Shown here: positions 1 to 5,708 of the stretch, piece by piece
Numbering within the stretch: the stretch's first letter is position 1
How the letters are laid out: every line of letters begins with the position of its first letter
Origin: Scytonema sp. UIC 10036
GTDB taxonomy: Bacteria; Cyanobacteriota; Cyanobacteriia; Cyanobacteriales; Nostocaceae
Reading direction: 5' to 3'
NCBI RefSeq assembly: GCF_009725235.1
Contig: NZ_WJFC01000364.1
Location: 1 to 5,779, forward strand
Length of the DNA: 5,779 bases
Notes under the pieces: model-generated
Databases searched by the model: none
Seen by the model: only the letters and a program-made list of their open reading frames with translations
Told to the model about the DNA's origin: nothing
Program-made: the position numbers and the translations under genes

Positions 1-28
1 CCTAACCCTCCCCTTGTAAAGGGGAGGG
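1..28 (-). repeat. REP-like palindromic repeat, copy 1
   Basis: A near-perfect hairpin is visible: positions 6-15 (CCCTCCCCTT) pair with 19-28 (AAGGGGAGGG) around a 3-nt loop, and CCTAA flanks it on the left. Read on the minus strand this is a palindrome followed by TTAGG, the same design as the plus-strand copies at 46-78 and 1141-1172. Such short palindromes are scattered in many copies through filamentous cyanobacterial genomes. The contig starts inside or at the edge of this element, which fits a short-read assembly break at a multicopy repeat. Confidence 0.75.
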
Positions 29-45
29 AAGTAAATTTCTCTTAT

Positions 46-78
46 TTCCCCCCTTTACAAGGGGGGACTAAGGGGGGT
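46..78 (+). repeat. REP-like palindromic repeat, copy 2
   Basis: Positions 47-55 (T, six C, TT) pair with 59-67 (AA, six G, A) around a TAC loop, and the palindrome is followed by CTAA and a second run of six G. This is a relative of copy 1 in opposite orientation, so 1-78 forms an imperfect inverted pair that could fold into one large cruciform or an RNA hairpin pair upstream of cas7. It could attenuate or stabilise a transcript coming from genes further left, but there is no clean U-tract, so I do not call it an intrinsic terminator. Confidence 0.7.
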
Positions 79-168
79 AATAAACACCAGACTACTTTTC
101 AAACATCCTCTAAAAACAGGATTATCCAATCTAAAAATTACAATTCATAATTCACAAAACAAACCAAA

Positions 169-1131
169 ATGTCCAACCAAAATTTCTCAGTTTATTCCCT
201 CTCCATTAGCGGTTTACTTTCCTGGCAAATTCACGCCCTCAATAACGAAGGAAACGAAGGAAATCAATCATTAACCCGCCGTTTTTATATCATCCAAAAA
301 GGTGGAAATGAACCCGAATATGTTAACGGTGTTTCTGGCGATATGCTCAAACACATTCAAGCCGAACATTTACACCGCATCTCTTTAGAATCTGGTTTAA
401 GTTTGTCAGCAGGCGGAAAACAATTTAATCCCGATCGCATTGGTTACGATATCGAGAAAAACCTACCTATATTTACCAACAAAGATACGGATTTAGCCAC
501 CAAAACTGCCAAAATTCTACAACTTTGCACCATCAGCGATTTAGAAGGGTTTATGGTGACAGAAAAGAAAGGACAAACCCTCAAACGAGAATCCGTCATT
601 GAATTTGGTGCGGTTGTTGGTTTACCCACCTACGTCAAAACCCAAAGCTATTTCCATGCTAAATACGGTATCGAAAATCCTACTCCTTACAACGTCCAAG
701 TAAGTTCCGGGTTGTATGCAACCGTCCTCAATGTAGAAGCATTCCGTATCGGCTACAATCCCCACAATTTTAGCTACAGCATTGACACAACCCAACGAAA
801 ACAACGTTTAGACGCACTCCTCAAAAGCATTCTTTACACCTATATGCAGCCCAACGGAGCCAAACGCAACACCCATCTCCCTCACCCCGATTATTTTGAA
901 GGAGTCATCACCGTCAGTACCCGTCGCTGTCCCGCACCCATGTTAAGCCCGTTAGAAGAAAGTTACAACCGTCAAATTCTCAGCTTGGCAAATACCTTAA
1001 ATAACCTCAATGGTGAAGGAACAATTCGCTGCTTTGAATTCGATTCAATGGCACAACTCGCCGAACAAATCCAAATCATCATAGAACAAGGACAACCCTG
1101 GGAGAGCGAAAATGCCGAAGCAGTCGAATAA
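169..1131 (+). CDS. cas7: Cas7 backbone subunit of type I Cascade (DevR/Csa2-type)
   Basis: Cas7 is the multi-copy subunit that coats the crRNA spacer and forms the Cascade backbone; it acts in the cytoplasm as an RNA-binding RAMP-fold protein. The 320 residues show the DevR-family pattern: ISGLLSW near 13-19 (first strand of the RRM-like fold), ALNNEGNEGN at 23-32, VSGDMLKHIQAEHL at 55-68, SDLEGFM at 123-129, and PNGAKRNTHLPHP at 228-240 near the C-terminal segment. Length is normal for the family (about 300-340). The ATG at 169 is the first residue before the conserved core; no Shine-Dalgarno is seen, which is common in cyanobacteria. The 3' end overlaps cas5 by 20 nt, so the two are translationally linked. 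The DevR flavour points to I-B or I-A-like systems rather than I-D (Csc2), I-C or I-E. The family call is strong; the subtype is inferred. Confidence 0.92.
   Translation: MSNQNFSVYSLSISGLLSWQIHALNNEGNEGNQSLTRRFYIIQKGGNEPEYVNGVSGDMLKHIQAEHLHRISLESGLSLSAGGKQFNPDRIGYDIEKNLPIFTNKDTDLATKTAKILQLCTISDLEGFMVTEKKGQTLKRESVIEFGAVVGLPTYVKTQSYFHAKYGIENPTPYNVQVSSGLYATVLNVEAFRIGYNPHNFSYSIDTTQRKQRLDALLKSILYTYMQPNGAKRNTHLPHPDYFEGVITVSTRRCPAPMLSPLEESYNRQILSLANTLNNLNGEGTIRCFEFDSMAQLAEQIQIIIEQGQPWESENAEAVE
1100..1104 (+). promoter_or_regulatory. Shine-Dalgarno site for cas5
   Basis: GGGAG lies 7 nt before the ATG at 1112, inside the end of cas7. It is the clearest ribosome binding site in this otherwise SD-poor window. 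It supports starting Cas5 at 1112 instead of near 1172-1178, where the conserved part of the protein begins. Confidence 0.6.
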
Positions 1132-1906
1132 TGCAAATTTCCCTCTCTTACGAGGAGAGAGATTAGAGAGGGTATGGTTGACAGTCTCATACCAACCCGT
1201 GAGCCTATTCACTCTCAAACGTTCCGATGCAACCAGTATGGCAGCTCGTTCTAACCTGGTTCCCACACCCTATACAATTAAAATGGCACTACTCAAAGCC
1301 TTACTTGAAAGCCAGGGAAAACAATATCAGGACAATTTTGATACTTGGATCGAAAGGGAATTTACTTGGATTCGGGATTTGCAAATCTATATCCTTCCAC
1401 CAGAACAACTAGTAGTCAATCGCAATGGTTATAAACTCCGATACTTCGACCAAATCACAGATAAAGCGGACAAAAGTAGGACAACTCGTCCCATGCAAGA
1501 CGGGTTTGTATTTCGAGAATGGATACATTTACAGGGAGAATTGCAAATTTGTGTGGGAATGAATGAAGATGTGTCAAATAAATTACAAGATAATCAACAA
1601 AATAAGTTACAAGAATTAACCCAACTTTTTGCCCAAATCAATTATTTTGGTAAAAAAGGTTGCTTCTTTCAATACTTGCCCAACCGTACCCAAACAACAA
1701 ACCAACCTACCTTTATCCCCAACCCTAATGACAGTTTTACCATCCAACCAATGGATGATTTTAGTTCAAAAACCACCTTCAACCGGATAAATCCCTTTTC
1801 TAAGGACAAAGCCCAACTCGACAAAGATAGAATCATCAAACCTGGATTTTTACCCTTAAAACTTCGCTCTACGAGTGCTCGTTATGACTTCTACCAAAGA
1901 GACTGA
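1112..1906 (+). CDS. cas5: Cas5 subunit of type I Cascade
   Basis: Cas5 is the RAMP protein that caps the 5' handle of the crRNA and contacts the large subunit in Cascade. The conserved N-terminal region is WLTVSYQPVSLFTLKRSD (22-39), followed by the Cas5-typical SMAARSNLVPTPYTIKMALLKALL (42-65), corresponding to the 'P(S/T)P..(V/I)..ALL' helix of the family. A later segment, AQINYFGKKGCFFQYLP (174-190), also fits a Cas5 core; the C-terminal 70 residues are polar and poorly recognisable. At 264 residues it is slightly long. The first 20 residues are unusual: residues about 9-21 (NFPLLRGERLERV) are the translation of a REP-like palindrome at 1141-1172. The 1112 start has a good SD; other possible starts are weak (TTG at 1178). 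The gene overlaps cas7 upstream and cas6 downstream. I am confident of Cas5; subtype I-B or I-A-like is inferred from the Cas7 partner. Confidence 0.87.
   Translation: MPKQSNNANFPLLRGERLERVWLTVSYQPVSLFTLKRSDATSMAARSNLVPTPYTIKMALLKALLESQGKQYQDNFDTWIEREFTWIRDLQIYILPPEQLVVNRNGYKLRYFDQITDKADKSRTTRPMQDGFVFREWIHLQGELQICVGMNEDVSNKLQDNQQNKLQELTQLFAQINYFGKKGCFFQYLPNRTQTTNQPTFIPNPNDSFTIQPMDDFSSKTTFNRINPFSKDKAQLDKDRIIKPGFLPLKLRSTSARYDFYQRD
1141..1172 (+). repeat. REP-like palindrome within the cas5 start region, copy 3
   Basis: CCCTCTC at 1141-1147 pairs exactly with GAGAGGG at 1166-1172. An inner hairpin pairs 1143-1149 with 1153-1159 around ACG, with one G-T wobble. The order is palindrome, ATTAG, purine/G-run, as in copies 1 and 2, though with CTCTC in place of C-runs. 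It lies just after the cas7 stop and inside the cas5 reading frame, so it is both a structured RNA element in the operon and coding sequence. Confidence 0.65.
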
Positions 1907-2951
1907 TACTCCAAAAACTACGAATCTCTCGGTCAATCAACCAAAAACAGAACCAACTTTCGCCGGACTCAGTGTAATTTTACGCCCTACTCAAATCAAC
2001 ACCACCCCGGTTAACTTAAGCCAATGGCTACAACAGGAAGATATTCAGGATGATATTAATCCCATCTGGATACCTCTACGCAAAACCGATGGCGTGACAA
2101 AAATTATGCCCGTACTGCCAGACGCAAATTTATACGATAATTTTATGGGGATGCTGTGGAGGCAAATTGCGGGTAGTAATCTGGTTGAATGGCGACAAAG
2201 ACTTTATGAAATCAGTGGTGTGGAAGTTAATTCCGATTCCCTTCACAGAATTCAAATCGCTGTTAATTCAGTTCAACCCTTTCCTCCCACTGTAGCACGC
2301 GCTATCCATGCATTGTGTTTTCGCTGGTTTGCCAACACCAGCCCAGAATTAGCCGAAATCATACACCAACAAGAAACCCTACCCCTAACAACTGGATGGG
2401 AATATTGTTCTCCTAAAAAAATCCTCCTCAAAATCAGCTTGTTGCAAAAAGAATTACTCGCTCCTTTATTGTGGGGAATGAATGCAGACTTAGGGCAGGA
2501 AATGACCCTAGCAGGAATTCCTTGTAGAATGGAAGGCTGGATTGACATTACCCAAACAACTAGCTTCGAGAAAATTGCTCAATTACCAGCCCAAAATACT
2601 ATCGATTTGCGATTTCTCTCCCCCACCAGCTTCAAACAAGTTAAAAACGTCCAACCTTTTCCCCTACCCGACTTGGTTTTCAACGGATTATTACGACGTT
2701 GGAATATCTTTGCACCAGAAGCCTTAAAATTTCCTAAAGTCGAATGGAATGTTATTATTTCCGGCTACGAGCTGAAAACCTACGCCATGAAAATGGAAGG
2801 TGGAGCGGAAATCGGTGCGGAGGGATTAGTTCGATATAAGTTTGCAGACAGCGAACAAGCTAGAATTGCCACTATCTTAGCTCACTTTGCCATATTTGCT
2901 GGAATTGGCAGAAAAACTGCGATGGGTATGGGACAGGTTGAAATCGCATGA
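1884..2951 (+). CDS. cas6: Cas6 CRISPR RNA endoribonuclease with N-terminal extension
   Basis: Cas6 cuts the precursor crRNA within each repeat, leaving an 8-nt 5' handle on each guide. Numbering from the ATG at 1884 (355 residues): the recognisable core begins near 120 with LHRIQIAVNS, followed by the helix with RAIHALCFRWF (139-149) and PELAEIIHQQE (155-165). H161 aligns by position in that motif with the catalytic histidine of archaeal Cas6 proteins. The core ends with the family's glycine-rich loop, FAGIGRKTAMGMGQ (338-351). The core is about 235 residues, normal for Cas6, but about 120 residues precede it: a low-complexity polar stretch (1-25), then a region with GLSVILRPT and NLYDNFMGMLWRQIAG that I do not recognise. 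A GTG at 1875 in frame could add three residues; no SD is evident for either start. It overlaps the cas5 end by 23 nt and cas4 by 4 nt (ATGA), so it is translated from the same message. Confidence 0.87.
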   Translation: MTSTKETDTPKTTNLSVNQPKTEPTFAGLSVILRPTQINTTPVNLSQWLQQEDIQDDINPIWIPLRKTDGVTKIMPVLPDANLYDNFMGMLWRQIAGSNLVEWRQRLYEISGVEVNSDSLHRIQIAVNSVQPFPPTVARAIHALCFRWFANTSPELAEIIHQQETLPLTTGWEYCSPKKILLKISLLQKELLAPLLWGMNADLGQEMTLAGIPCRMEGWIDITQTTSFEKIAQLPAQNTIDLRFLSPTSFKQVKNVQPFPLPDLVFNGLLRRWNIFAPEALKFPKVEWNVIISGYELKTYAMKMEGGAEIGAEGLVRYKFADSEQARIATILAHFAIFAGIGRKTAMGMGQVEIA

Positions 2952-3529
2952 GTGAAAATTATTTACCCCTGGCGTATCTCAACGCTTGGGAATATTGCCC
3001 GCGCCGATTTTACCTGGAATACGTGCTGGGAGAAATGGAAGATAACGAGCATATTATTCTAGGTCGCCATTTACACCGTAATATTAACGAAGAATTAGTA
3101 ATTACCGAAGGGGATACCATAATTCGCCAACAACAATGGGTATGGAGCGAACGCCTGAAAATTGCCGGAATTATCGATGCGGTGGAACAGACAGAAGGGC
3201 AACTCGTCCCAGTGGAATACAAAAAAGGGAAGATGGCACAACACCTCAACGATCATTTTCAACTCTGTGGTGCTGCTTTATGTTTGGAAGAACGCACCGG
3301 ATGTAGTATTGCTTACGGTGAGATTTTTTACCATACCAATCGCAGACGACAAACCGTAGCCTTTACCCCAGAACTACGACAAGCCACAGAGAATGCCATA
3401 GCCTTAGCTCAACTTGCTGCCACCAGAGAAATGCCGAAACCAATCGACAATACCAAAAAGTGTCAATCCTGTAGCTTACAGAGAATTTGCCTACCTTTTG
3501 AAGTCAAAGCATTGCGCTTCCTCCAATAG
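2948..3529 (+). CDS. cas4: Cas4 PD-(D/E)XK exonuclease with Fe-S cluster
   Basis: Cas4 assists spacer acquisition by trimming prespacers and helping select PAM-bearing fragments with Cas1-Cas2. The 193-residue length is typical. All four expected cluster cysteines are visible: C17 in WEYCPRRFYLEY, and C172, C175 and C181 in KKCQSCSLQRIC. The RecB-like nuclease core shows GRHLHRNINEE (39-49, with histidines 41 and 43), D77 in AGIIDAVE, E90 and K92 in VEYKKGK, and Q105 in the following helix (HFQLCGAAL). The protein therefore looks catalytically complete. Its ATG overlaps the cas6 TGA as ATGA, so it is translationally coupled to the effector genes. Unusually, it is separated by 272 nt of repeat-rich DNA from cas1, its functional partner. 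Confidence 0.93.
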   Translation: MSENYLPLAYLNAWEYCPRRFYLEYVLGEMEDNEHIILGRHLHRNINEELVITEGDTIIRQQQWVWSERLKIAGIIDAVEQTEGQLVPVEYKKGKMAQHLNDHFQLCGAALCLEERTGCSIAYGEIFYHTNRRRQTVAFTPELRQATENAIALAQLAATREMPKPIDNTKKCQSCSLQRICLPFEVKALRFLQ

Positions 3530-3536
3530 ATGGATC

Positions 3537-3566
3537 GTCATTTGTTATTTGTCATTGGTCATTTGT
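3537..3566 (+). repeat. Short GTCATTTGT direct repeats
   Basis: GTCATTTGT occurs at 3537-3545 and again at 3558-3566, with the related TATTTGTCATTG between. Tracts of this kind are common intergenic filler in cyanobacteria. The block begins 8 nt after the cas4 stop codon. No function can be read from it. Confidence 0.5.
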
Positions 3567-3628
3567 AAGGGTTTTAGCATATTTACATATCTTTACATAG
3601 TTCGGTTTTTTCCTACCTACCTATTTAT

Positions 3629-3716
3629 GTAGTGGGAGTATCTTGCTTCCTTGGTTTAAGTAAACACGGACAAGATGTTTTTATTTAGACAAATGCAGGC
3701 AAGATGCGCGCACCAC
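3629..3716. repeat. Imperfect inverted repeat, small intergenic element
   Basis: The segment at 3629-3650 (GTAGTGGGAGTATCTTGCTT...) is an imperfect reverse complement of 3695-3716 (...GGCAAGATGCGCGCACCAC), with a further CAAGATG at 3671-3677 in the middle. Interspersed elements with paired ATCTTGC/GCAAGAT ends are, as I recall, frequent between genes in Nostoc-like genomes. It is too short to code for a transposase, so it may be a MITE-like or degenerate repeat. Terminal duplications are not evident. Confidence 0.45.
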
Positions 3717-3737
3717 CTGATACTGAATCCACAATCT

Positions 3738-3800
3738 AAAATCCAAAATCCAAAATCCAAAATCCAAAATCCAAAATCCAAAATCCAAAATCCAAAATCC
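3738..3800 (+). repeat. Nine tandem copies of AAAATCC, abutting cas1
   Basis: Nine uninterrupted copies of the heptamer AAAATCC occupy 63 bp, with a degenerate copy (ACAATCT) just before. The array ends one base before the cas1 ATG at 3802. Short tandemly repeated heptanucleotides are a known feature of heterocyst-forming and related cyanobacteria. Copy number would be expected to vary between strains by slippage. Because it sits where a ribosome binding site should be, it may set the 5' UTR of cas1: A-rich and unstructured. Confidence 0.9.
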
Positions 3801-3801
3801 C

Positions 3802-4779
3802 ATGACTGTAATTTACGTTACTCAACCTGAAGCAGTTTTAAGTAAAGTCTACGAAGCATTCACCGTCTCTCTTAAACAGGAAGATGGTACTTGGAAGAAA
3901 AAAACTATACCAGCCCAAACTGCTGAACAAGTTGTTCTCATGGGCAATCCTCAAGTGACGGGAGATGCTCTGGTATACGCTTTGGAATTGGGAATGCCCG
4001 TTCACTATCTTTCTTTTGTCGGTAAATACTTAGGTTCTGCTCTTCCTGGATACTCGCGTAATGGTCAATTACGACTGGCACAATACCGAGTTTATCATGA
4101 CCCTGCCCAGCGTTTGGAACTAGTCAAAGCGATAGTGACTACCAAAATTCACAATCAGTATAACGTCCTCTACCGTCACAACCAACGGGACAATCCTCTC
4201 AAAGAACGGAAAAATCTTGTTAAAAATCAACAAACCATTGACCAAGTGAGGGGAATCGAAGGTTTAGCCGCAAGGGAATATTTTGCCTGCTGGCAAAAAA
4301 TGGTAGGTAAACAATGGACATTCAATGGACGCAATCGCAATCCACCCACCGATCCAGTCAATGCTTTATTGAGCTTTTCCTATGCTTTGCTGAAAACCCA
4401 AGTCACTGCAGCCGTTCATGTGGCTGGACTTGACCCCTATATTGGTTATTTACACGAAGTCCACCACGGACAGCCATCAATGGTATTGGATTTGATGGAA
4501 GAATTTCGCGCTCTTATTTCCGACAATATCGTGTTGGGAGTATTGAGCAAACGGGAAATTCAACCCCAGGATTTTACCGAAAGTTTAAGTGCATACCGCC
4601 TTTCTGATGCTGGAAGAAAGACTTTTTTAGAAGCTTTCGAGCGAAAAATGAAGGATGAGTTTACCCATCCAATCTTTAATTATCGCTGCACCTACCGACG
4701 AGCGATCGAGCTTCAAGCCAGGTTGCTAAGTCGCCATTTACAAGAAGGGATTTCCTACAAACCACTTGCTTTGCGGTAG
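3802..4779 (+). CDS. cas1: Cas1 integrase of the spacer acquisition complex
   Basis: Cas1 is the metal-dependent integrase that, with Cas2, joins new spacers to the leader end of the array. The 325-residue protein has the usual two-part layout: a beta-rich N-terminal domain (to about 85, ending with LGSALPG) and an all-helical catalytic domain. Catalytic residues are intact: E153 in RGIEGLAAREYF (150-161), H218 in GYLHEVHHGQPSM (215-227), and D230 and E233 in LDLMEEFR (229-236). DPVNALLSFSYALL (184-197) is the typical Cas1 helix before the histidine. The ATG at 3802 gives a normal N-terminus (MTVIYVTQPEAVLSKVYEAFTV); no SD is present, since the AAAATCC tandem array runs up to the start codon. 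It is separated from cas4 and cas2 by repeat-rich gaps of 272 and 179 nt. It may therefore have its own promoter, which I could not pinpoint. Confidence 0.97.
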   Translation: MTVIYVTQPEAVLSKVYEAFTVSLKQEDGTWKKKTIPAQTAEQVVLMGNPQVTGDALVYALELGMPVHYLSFVGKYLGSALPGYSRNGQLRLAQYRVYHDPAQRLELVKAIVTTKIHNQYNVLYRHNQRDNPLKERKNLVKNQQTIDQVRGIEGLAAREYFACWQKMVGKQWTFNGRNRNPPTDPVNALLSFSYALLKTQVTAAVHVAGLDPYIGYLHEVHHGQPSMVLDLMEEFRALISDNIVLGVLSKREIQPQDFTESLSAYRLSDAGRKTFLEAFERKMKDEFTHPIFNYRCTYRRAIELQARLLSRHLQEGISYKPLALR

Positions 4780-4792
4780 TCGATGAAAGGCG

Positions 4793-4840
4793 ATTGGACA
4801 AAGCCCACGCTTCGCGATTAGACAAAGCCCACGCTTCGCG
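4793..4840 (+). repeat. Two tandem copies of a 24-bp intergenic repeat
   Basis: Positions 4793-4816 and 4817-4840 are a head-to-tail duplication differing at one base (ATTGGACAAAGCC... versus ATTAGACAAAGCC..., both continuing CACGCTTCGCG). The unit resembles a common Nostoc-type intergenic repeat with the sequence AAGCCCACGCTTCGCG. It begins 13 nt after the cas1 stop and pushes cas2 away from cas1. Confidence 0.85.
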
Positions 4841-4845
4841 ATCGC
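4838..4845. other. HIP1 octamer GCGATCGC
   Basis: One exact copy of the highly iterated palindrome GCGATCGC, a signature over-represented in many cyanobacterial genomes. It lies at the junction of the tandem 24-bp repeat and the following sequence. It supports the cyanobacterial origin; the role of HIP1 itself is not established. Confidence 0.8.
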
Positions 4846-4958
4846 GATTTTGGCTGTAGGAGCCGAAAAGTTTTTTTTATCCAATGCGGGTAAGCTTGCC
4901 CTAGAACGAACTGAAGGGATGCCCACACCACACAAAATATCTAACTTTTCAAACCTCA

Positions 4959-5252
4959 ATGACAACACTATTTTATTTGATTATTTACGATTTACCCGAC
5001 AACAAAGCGGCAAACAAGCGTCGAAATCGCTTACACAAAATGCTGAGTGGTTATGGAAATTGGACGCAATACAGTGTGTTTGAATGTTTTTTAACTGTAG
5101 TAAAATTTACTGAGATGCAAATCAAAATTGAAAAGTTAATCAAACCAGAGGAAGATTCGGTGCGAGTGTACGTACTTGATACAGGTGCGGTGAAGCGAAC
5201 TATTACCTATGGTTCGGAAAAGCCTCGACAAGAAGAAGCAATTATCATATAG
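4959..5252 (+). CDS. cas2: Cas2 spacer acquisition subunit
   Basis: Cas2 forms the dimer that bridges two Cas1 dimers in the integration complex. The 97-residue protein begins MTTLFYLIIYDLPDNKAANK: the first beta strand followed by the conserved aspartate D11 of the YD(L/V)P motif, then RRNRLHKMLSGYGNWTQYSVFEC, the expected helix and second strand of the ferredoxin-like fold. The segment SVRVYVLDTG (67-76) is a later core strand. Length is usual. No SD precedes the ATG. Cas2 is 179 nt from cas1, though the two are normally adjacent or overlapping, and its stop codon directly meets the CRISPR leader. Identity is secure. Confidence 0.95.
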   Translation: MTTLFYLIIYDLPDNKAANKRRNRLHKMLSGYGNWTQYSVFECFLTVVKFTEMQIKIEKLIKPEEDSVRVYVLDTGAVKRTITYGSEKPRQEEAIII

Positions 5253-5471
5253 TTGATTAGTAGCTTTATATTTGGCAGACCAAAGCGGGGGCTAAAACCT
5301 AGGGGGTTCTGCCAAAATCGCCAGAACCTAGACAAGTTAATAGTTACAGCGTTTTGATATTCTGCACTATTGATAGAAACTGTCAATAAGCAAGGCTGAA
5401 ATGTGGTCATTTTTTCGATCTGCCAAAACTGCTTGTAGAATCCTTGCTCTGTAAGAGTTTCAGATGGCGGC
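5253..5471 (+). promoter_or_regulatory. CRISPR leader between cas2 and the array
   Basis: The 219 nt between the cas2 stop and the first repeat have no plausible gene. This is the expected leader position, upstream of repeats that end in GAAAC. It contains the TTTGGCAGA/TCTGCCAAA inverted repeat, a second TCTGCCAAAA at 5419-5428, a G-rich stretch (GCGGGGGCT, then TAGGGGG), a T-run at 5410-5415, and a -10-like TAGAAT at 5436-5441 without a convincing -35. Its overall look (TTTGGCA...CGGGGG...TGCCAAAATC) matches my memory of leaders beside other cyanobacterial arrays. It would carry the array promoter and the Cas1-Cas2 recognition site. Confidence 0.75.
5271..5316 (+). repeat. 9-bp inverted repeat in the leader
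   Basis: TTTGGCAGA at 5271-5279 is the exact reverse complement of TCTGCCAAA at 5308-5316, separated by 28 nt that are G-rich on this strand. It could be the cas2 transcript's hairpin end or a protein-binding or structural element of the leader. No U-tract follows (ATCGCC), so an intrinsic terminator is unlikely. Confidence 0.7.
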
Positions 5472-5708
5472 CTTGAAACGTAGCGATTCCTGGAAACGGG
5501 ACTGAAACTATACCCCTAATGGGACGCTAATACACGATGCAGAACTTGAAACGTAGCGATTCCTGGAAACGGGGACTGAAAACTTCATTGGTTGAAAGTC
5601 CGTACCCTCATAAGCAAACTGTCCTTGAAACGTAGCGATTCTGGAAACGGGACTGAAACTTCTGGCTAAATTGCGATCACACTGGGAATTAGGGACTTGA
5701 AACGTAGC
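5472..5708 (+). CRISPR. CRISPR array, leader-proximal end, truncated
   Basis: Three repeats are visible at 5472-5508 (37 nt), 5545-5583 (39 nt) and 5624-5659 (36 nt), plus the first 13 nt of a fourth at 5696-5708. The repeat starts CTTGAAACGTAGCGATT and ends CGGGACTGAAAC. Spacers are 5509-5544 (36 nt), 5584-5623 (40 nt) and 5660-5695 (36 nt), with no similarity to each other. Within the repeat, CCTG-GAAA-CGGG (5489-5500 in the first copy) folds as a short stem with a GNRA-type tetraloop; cutting after it would leave the handle ACUGAAAC, typical of Cas6. The copies differ by one-base indels in C, G and A runs. The array must continue rightwards; it is cut by adapter sequence at 5709. No spacer obviously matches elsewhere in the window. 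Confidence 0.95.

Noticed and set aside
972..1266. Two minus-strand open frames opposite the cas7/cas5 junction
   Set aside because: They are antisense to well-supported cas genes, have no ribosome binding site, and share the REP palindrome.
1871..1882. ACGAG-TG-CTCGT hairpin near the cas6 start
   Set aside because: A 5-bp stem with a 2-nt loop inside cas5 coding sequence; sterically poor and likely to occur by chance.
169..2951. Type I-D assignment (csc2-csc1-cas6-cas4-cas1-cas2 has the same gene order)
   Set aside because: The first gene has DevR/Csa2-type motifs (ALNNEG...GN, SGDM.KHIQ.EHL) and not those I associate with Csc2, and the second looks like a general Cas5 rather than Csc1. 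Without the large subunit, I-D is unlikely but not strictly excluded.
4852..4879. Intrinsic terminator after cas1 (GGCT...AGCC followed by AAAAG and eight T)
   Set aside because: The stem is only 4 bp with an imperfect extension, and five bases or more separate it from the T-run. Too weak to call.
4850..5083. 77-codon open frame overlapping cas2 in another frame
   Set aside because: It covers repeat-derived DNA and the cas2 start in the wrong frame, and its translation resembles no family I know. A shadow of cas2.
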